Positions 7,212-9,347 of a stretch of 9,347 nucleotides of DNA are shown in pieces (position 1 is the stretch's first letter; each line of letters begins with the position of its first letter). The position numbers and the translations under genes were made by a program. The notes beneath the pieces are model-generated. The model had not been told where the DNA came from, searched no databases, and saw only the letters and a program-made list of their open reading frames with translations. The DNA is taken from NCBI GenBank assembly GCA_007132395.1, contig SLOR01000356.1:1-9347 (forward strand). The letters are read 5' to 3'. The DNA is from Bacteroidales bacterium. GTDB lineage: Bacteria; Bacteroidota; Bacteroidia; Bacteroidales; UBA7960.

Positions 7212-9203
7212 ATGAAGACAATGAAATATTATTTATGGCTGTTAATGGCAACTTTCGTATTTGCGGCCTGCGAAGACGATAACGACGATTTGAACGCAGA
7301 ACATGGCCTTACAGCTGTTGCTGGTCCTGATCAGGAAGTAAATATTGGAGAAACCGTTACACTCAGTGCAGCAGCTTCTATTGATTTGCATGGAGAAGGT
7401 TTCAGCGTGCAATGGAGTTTTGTTTCCACACCCTCGGGTAGTTCAGCCTCCATAAGCAATGCCGGTAATTCAAGCGCCAGTTTTGTGCCCGACGTACAGG
7501 GCGACTACCTTGTAGAACTGACCATTTCCAATGAGTTGGGCGAAGACTCTGATGGCCTCATGGTTACTGCTTTGGATGCAGGCACCAAGGAAATTAGCGG
7601 CAATTACAGTGATGATTTACACCTCACAAAACGTGTTGACGATCCGGAAACACCCGATTACGTGGTTACCAATACCCTATCAATGACGGCACGCCTTACC
7701 ATTGATCCGGGTGTACGCATCCACGTAGCAAGCGATAATCTTATCCGGATCAGGCAGGATGGTATTATCGAAGCTAACGGTACTGCCTCCGAGCCCATTA
7801 TCATAACCGGCACCACACAACTGCCTGGTTTTTGGAGAGGTTTGCTGGTTGAGTCCAATAACCTGGAGAACGAACTCAACCATGTGCATATCTCTGCATC
7901 CGGAAGCAACAATATTGCAACCGGGCAGTCGCGCACGGCCTTGCACGTATCCAGTGCAAGAGTAAAGCTTAACAGTTGTCATTTTATCAACAACGACGGG
8001 TATGGTCTTACAGTAAGTTCGGCCGACAGCCGTATACCTATGCAAAACAACTATTTCGACAATAACTCTCTGGGCGCTGCTTTTATTACAGCGGGCCAAA
8101 TCAGGGATGTTGACACCGAAACAGACTTTGGCCATGATGATATACGTATCAGCGGAACCACCCTGAATACCAACGCCGAGCACACCTGGAGGGCAGCCCT
8201 CAATGGCAACTACCGCTTTACCTCCAACCTTAGCATCTTCGATGAAATAGTCATTGAAGAAGGAGCGGTATTTACTGCCGATAATGATGTTTTCCTCCGT
8301 TTTTATTCCGATGCCGTAGTGCGCATGCAGGGAACCCAAAACAACCCCATTGTGTTTAAAGGAACTATTGAGCAGCCTGGTTCATGGAGAGGAATTGTCA
8401 TTGAAAGTTCCGACCTGAACAACCGTATTGAGCATGTTCATTTTTCTCATGCAGGACACAGCAACCTTATGGTAGGTTACGACAGGGCTGCACTGGGCTT
8501 TTCAAGTGGTGCACGGGCGGGGTTAAGTAACGTGCATTTCAGTGAGATCCAGGGATATGGAATTTTTATGCGTTACGAAGCCACAAGGGTAACTTTCGAG
8601 AACCTAAGCTTCGGTAGTGGGATTAGCGTGGCTGCCGCATACATGCGTCCGGTACATCTTTATGAACTGGACACCCAGAGCAACTGGGGCGGATACCACA
8701 TCGAGGTAAATGGCGGAAGTGTGCCCGATACAGAAGATGTAGTGTGGCCAAAACTGAATGACGGGATGTATTTGTTTACCGGCACTACAACCATTTACGG
8801 CAAACTCACACTACAGCCTGGCAGCATCCTGGAATTTGACAATGATGCACTTTTCAGGGTACGTACCAATGGTGTCTTCGTGGCCAACGGAACACCTGCC
8901 GACCACATCATACTTCGCAATAAAACCGGTTCGGCAGCCCATTGGAAAGGTATTGCCATCGAAACCAGCTCGCTGGAAAACAGCATGGAGTATGTTGAAG
9001 TTTCTCATGGAGGCAATAGCAGTCTTATAACCGGCATTGGAGCAACCAATATCGGGGTTGGCAATAATGCTCGCCTTAAATTACATAACAGCATTATTCG
9101 CAACAGTCTTGGATTCGGCATAATTGTCAGAGGTTCCGCGACTTTGGATGAGTCCAATAATACTTTCTCCGGAAACGTGCTGGGCGATATCGATTACCTG
9201 TAA
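7212..9203 (+). CDS. Surface lipoprotein with PKD-like domain and three beta-helix units
   Basis: A 663-residue lipoprotein. The signal peptide ends FAAC, so Cys20 is the likely lipidated residue (Phe at -3 is not classic but is tolerated). Cys20 is followed by EDDNDD, an acidic run like the lipoprotein export signals that send Bacteroidota lipoproteins to the outer face of the outer membrane. Residues about 35-120 form a PKD-like Ig domain (AGPDQEVNIGETVTLSAAAS, then VQWSF and GDYLVELTISNE). Residues 127-663 contain three related units of about 184 residues, each with an LTIxPG or IVIEEG opening, a W(R/K)G(I/L) motif, a Leu-x-Asn turn and an HVHxS-type strand, as in right-handed parallel beta-helix proteins. 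No polysaccharide-lyase or hydrolase catalytic pattern is recognised, so a binding or adhesive role is more likely than an enzyme. It starts 47 bases after the fibre gene, with no terminator between, and no T9SS tail is present. Confidence 0.85.
   Translation: MKTMKYYLWLLMATFVFAACEDDNDDLNAEHGLTAVAGPDQEVNIGETVTLSAAASIDLHGEGFSVQWSFVSTPSGSSASISNAGNSSASFVPDVQGDYLVELTISNELGEDSDGLMVTALDAGTKEISGNYSDDLHLTKRVDDPETPDYVVTNTLSMTARLTIDPGVRIHVASDNLIRIRQDGIIEANGTASEPIIITGTTQLPGFWRGLLVESNNLENELNHVHISASGSNNIATGQSRTALHVSSARVKLNSCHFINNDGYGLTVSSADSRIPMQNNYFDNNSLGAAFITAGQIRDVDTETDFGHDDIRISGTTLNTNAEHTWRAALNGNYRFTSNLSIFDEIVIEEGAVFTADNDVFLRFYSDAVVRMQGTQNNPIVFKGTIEQPGSWRGIVIESSDLNNRIEHVHFSHAGHSNLMVGYDRAALGFSSGARAGLSNVHFSEIQGYGIFMRYEATRVTFENLSFGSGISVAAAYMRPVHLYELDTQSNWGGYHIEVNGGSVPDTEDVVWPKLNDGMYLFTGTTTIYGKLTLQPGSILEFDNDALFRVRTNGVFVANGTPADHIILRNKTGSAAHWKGIAIETSSLENSMEYVEVSHGGNSSLITGIGATNIGVGNNARLKLHNSIIRNSLGFGIIVRGSATLDESNNTFSGNVLGDIDYL
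7590..9200 (+). repeat. Three tandem protein repeats (about 184 residues each) within the lipoprotein
   Basis: Units cover about residues 127-309, 310-494 and 495-663. Matching landmarks are GFWRGLLVES, GSWRGIVIES and AHWKGIAIET, followed by NNLENELNHVHIS, SDLNNRIEHVHFS and SSLENSMEYVEVS. Strand-opening landmarks begin at residues 162, 346 and 532, a period of 184-186. The DNA of the units has diverged, so this is an old duplication and not a recent slippage repeat. The last unit stops without the linker that joins the earlier units. Confidence 0.85.
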
Positions 9204-9220
9204 ACTTAGACATAAATTAT

Positions 9221-9301
9221 CAATGAGGCCGTCTCAGAAGTCTTTAGTGTAACCCTTGCTGAACTCTGCAACCCAAAAGGTCCTTTGAGGCAGCCTCATT
9301 G
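9221..9301. mobile_element. 81-bp MITE-like element with terminal inverted repeats and AATTAT direct repeats
   Basis: The first 20 bases (9221-9240) and the reverse complement of the last 20 (9282-9301) agree at 16 positions, the outer 9 being perfect (CAATGAGGC and GCCTCATTG). All four differences are transitions. AATTAT lies immediately outside both ends (9215-9220 and 9302-9307), as a 6-bp target duplication would. Each end also contains a GAGGC-N-GYCTC subterminal palindrome. There is no reading frame of note inside. The size suggests a non-autonomous remnant mobilised by another element's transposase. Alternatively it is a transcript-end hairpin after the lipoprotein gene, although it has no T-tract. 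The ends resemble, from memory only, those of some Bacteroidota insertion sequences. Confidence 0.55.
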
Positions 9302-9330
9302 AATTATATCACCTTTTAACCTCTTGTAAA

Positions 9331-9347
9331 ATGAAAATCAAATTAAC
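9331..9347 (+). CDS. Possible start of a further gene, cut by window edge
   Basis: ATG at 9331 begins a frame reading Met-Lys-Ile-Lys-Leu and continues to the window end. A Met-Lys start after an AT-rich leader is typical of exported proteins in this group, and the spacing after the inserted element leaves room for a leader. Only five codons are visible, so nothing can be said of its product and it may not be a gene. Confidence 0.3.

Noticed and set aside
7680..8339. Minus-strand open frame of 219 codons
   Set aside because: It is antisense to the beta-helix lipoprotein, whose repeats and signal peptide are in the plus frame.

Overview
The window looks like chromosome from a member of the Bacteroidota. 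The evidence is a type IX secretion (T9SS) C-terminal sorting domain, a Bacteroidota-style fibre protein, lipoproteins with acidic residues after the lipidated Cys, and start codons without a Shine-Dalgarno sequence. The genus cannot be told from the sequence. There are seven substantial protein genes and the first few codons of a possible eighth. I see no tRNA, rRNA, CRISPR array or transposase gene.

Left part, minus strand (3897 down to 1): three housekeeping genes in one direction, separated by 80-87 bases. In transcription order they are mtaB (tRNA t6A37 methylthiotransferase), a suhB-like inositol monophosphatase, and a Kef-type cation:proton antiporter with a C-terminal TrkA-N nucleotide-binding domain. 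The antiporter runs off the left edge. No terminator is visible between them, so a common transcript is possible.

Middle (3898-4871): a 264-base divergent intergenic region carries several short repeats and palindromes. It is followed by a small NlpE-like lipoprotein gene on the plus strand, and then a clear Rho-independent terminator at 4661-4701.

Right part, plus strand (4872-9203): three closely spaced genes for exported proteins. They are a small protein that is little more than a signal peptide, a short N-domain and a T9SS sorting tail; a 601-residue fibre-like protein with a collagen-like Gly-Pro-Glu/Gln tract, YadA-head-like repeats, a C-terminal region like the S74 intramolecular chaperone but without its Ser-Asp motif, and a final coiled coil; and a 663-residue lipoprotein with a PKD-like domain and three parallel beta-helix units. 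The first two are 4 bases apart and the third follows after 47, so they probably form one operon building cell-surface structures. What the surface proteins bind is unknown.

Right edge: directly after the last gene lies an 81-bp element with 20-bp imperfect terminal inverted repeats and flanking AATTAT direct repeats, which looks like a non-autonomous (MITE-like) insertion. A possible new reading frame begins at 9331.

Nothing here amounts to a clearly new biological system. The best leads are the fibre protein with its altered S74-like end, the three-gene surface locus, and the small palindromic element.
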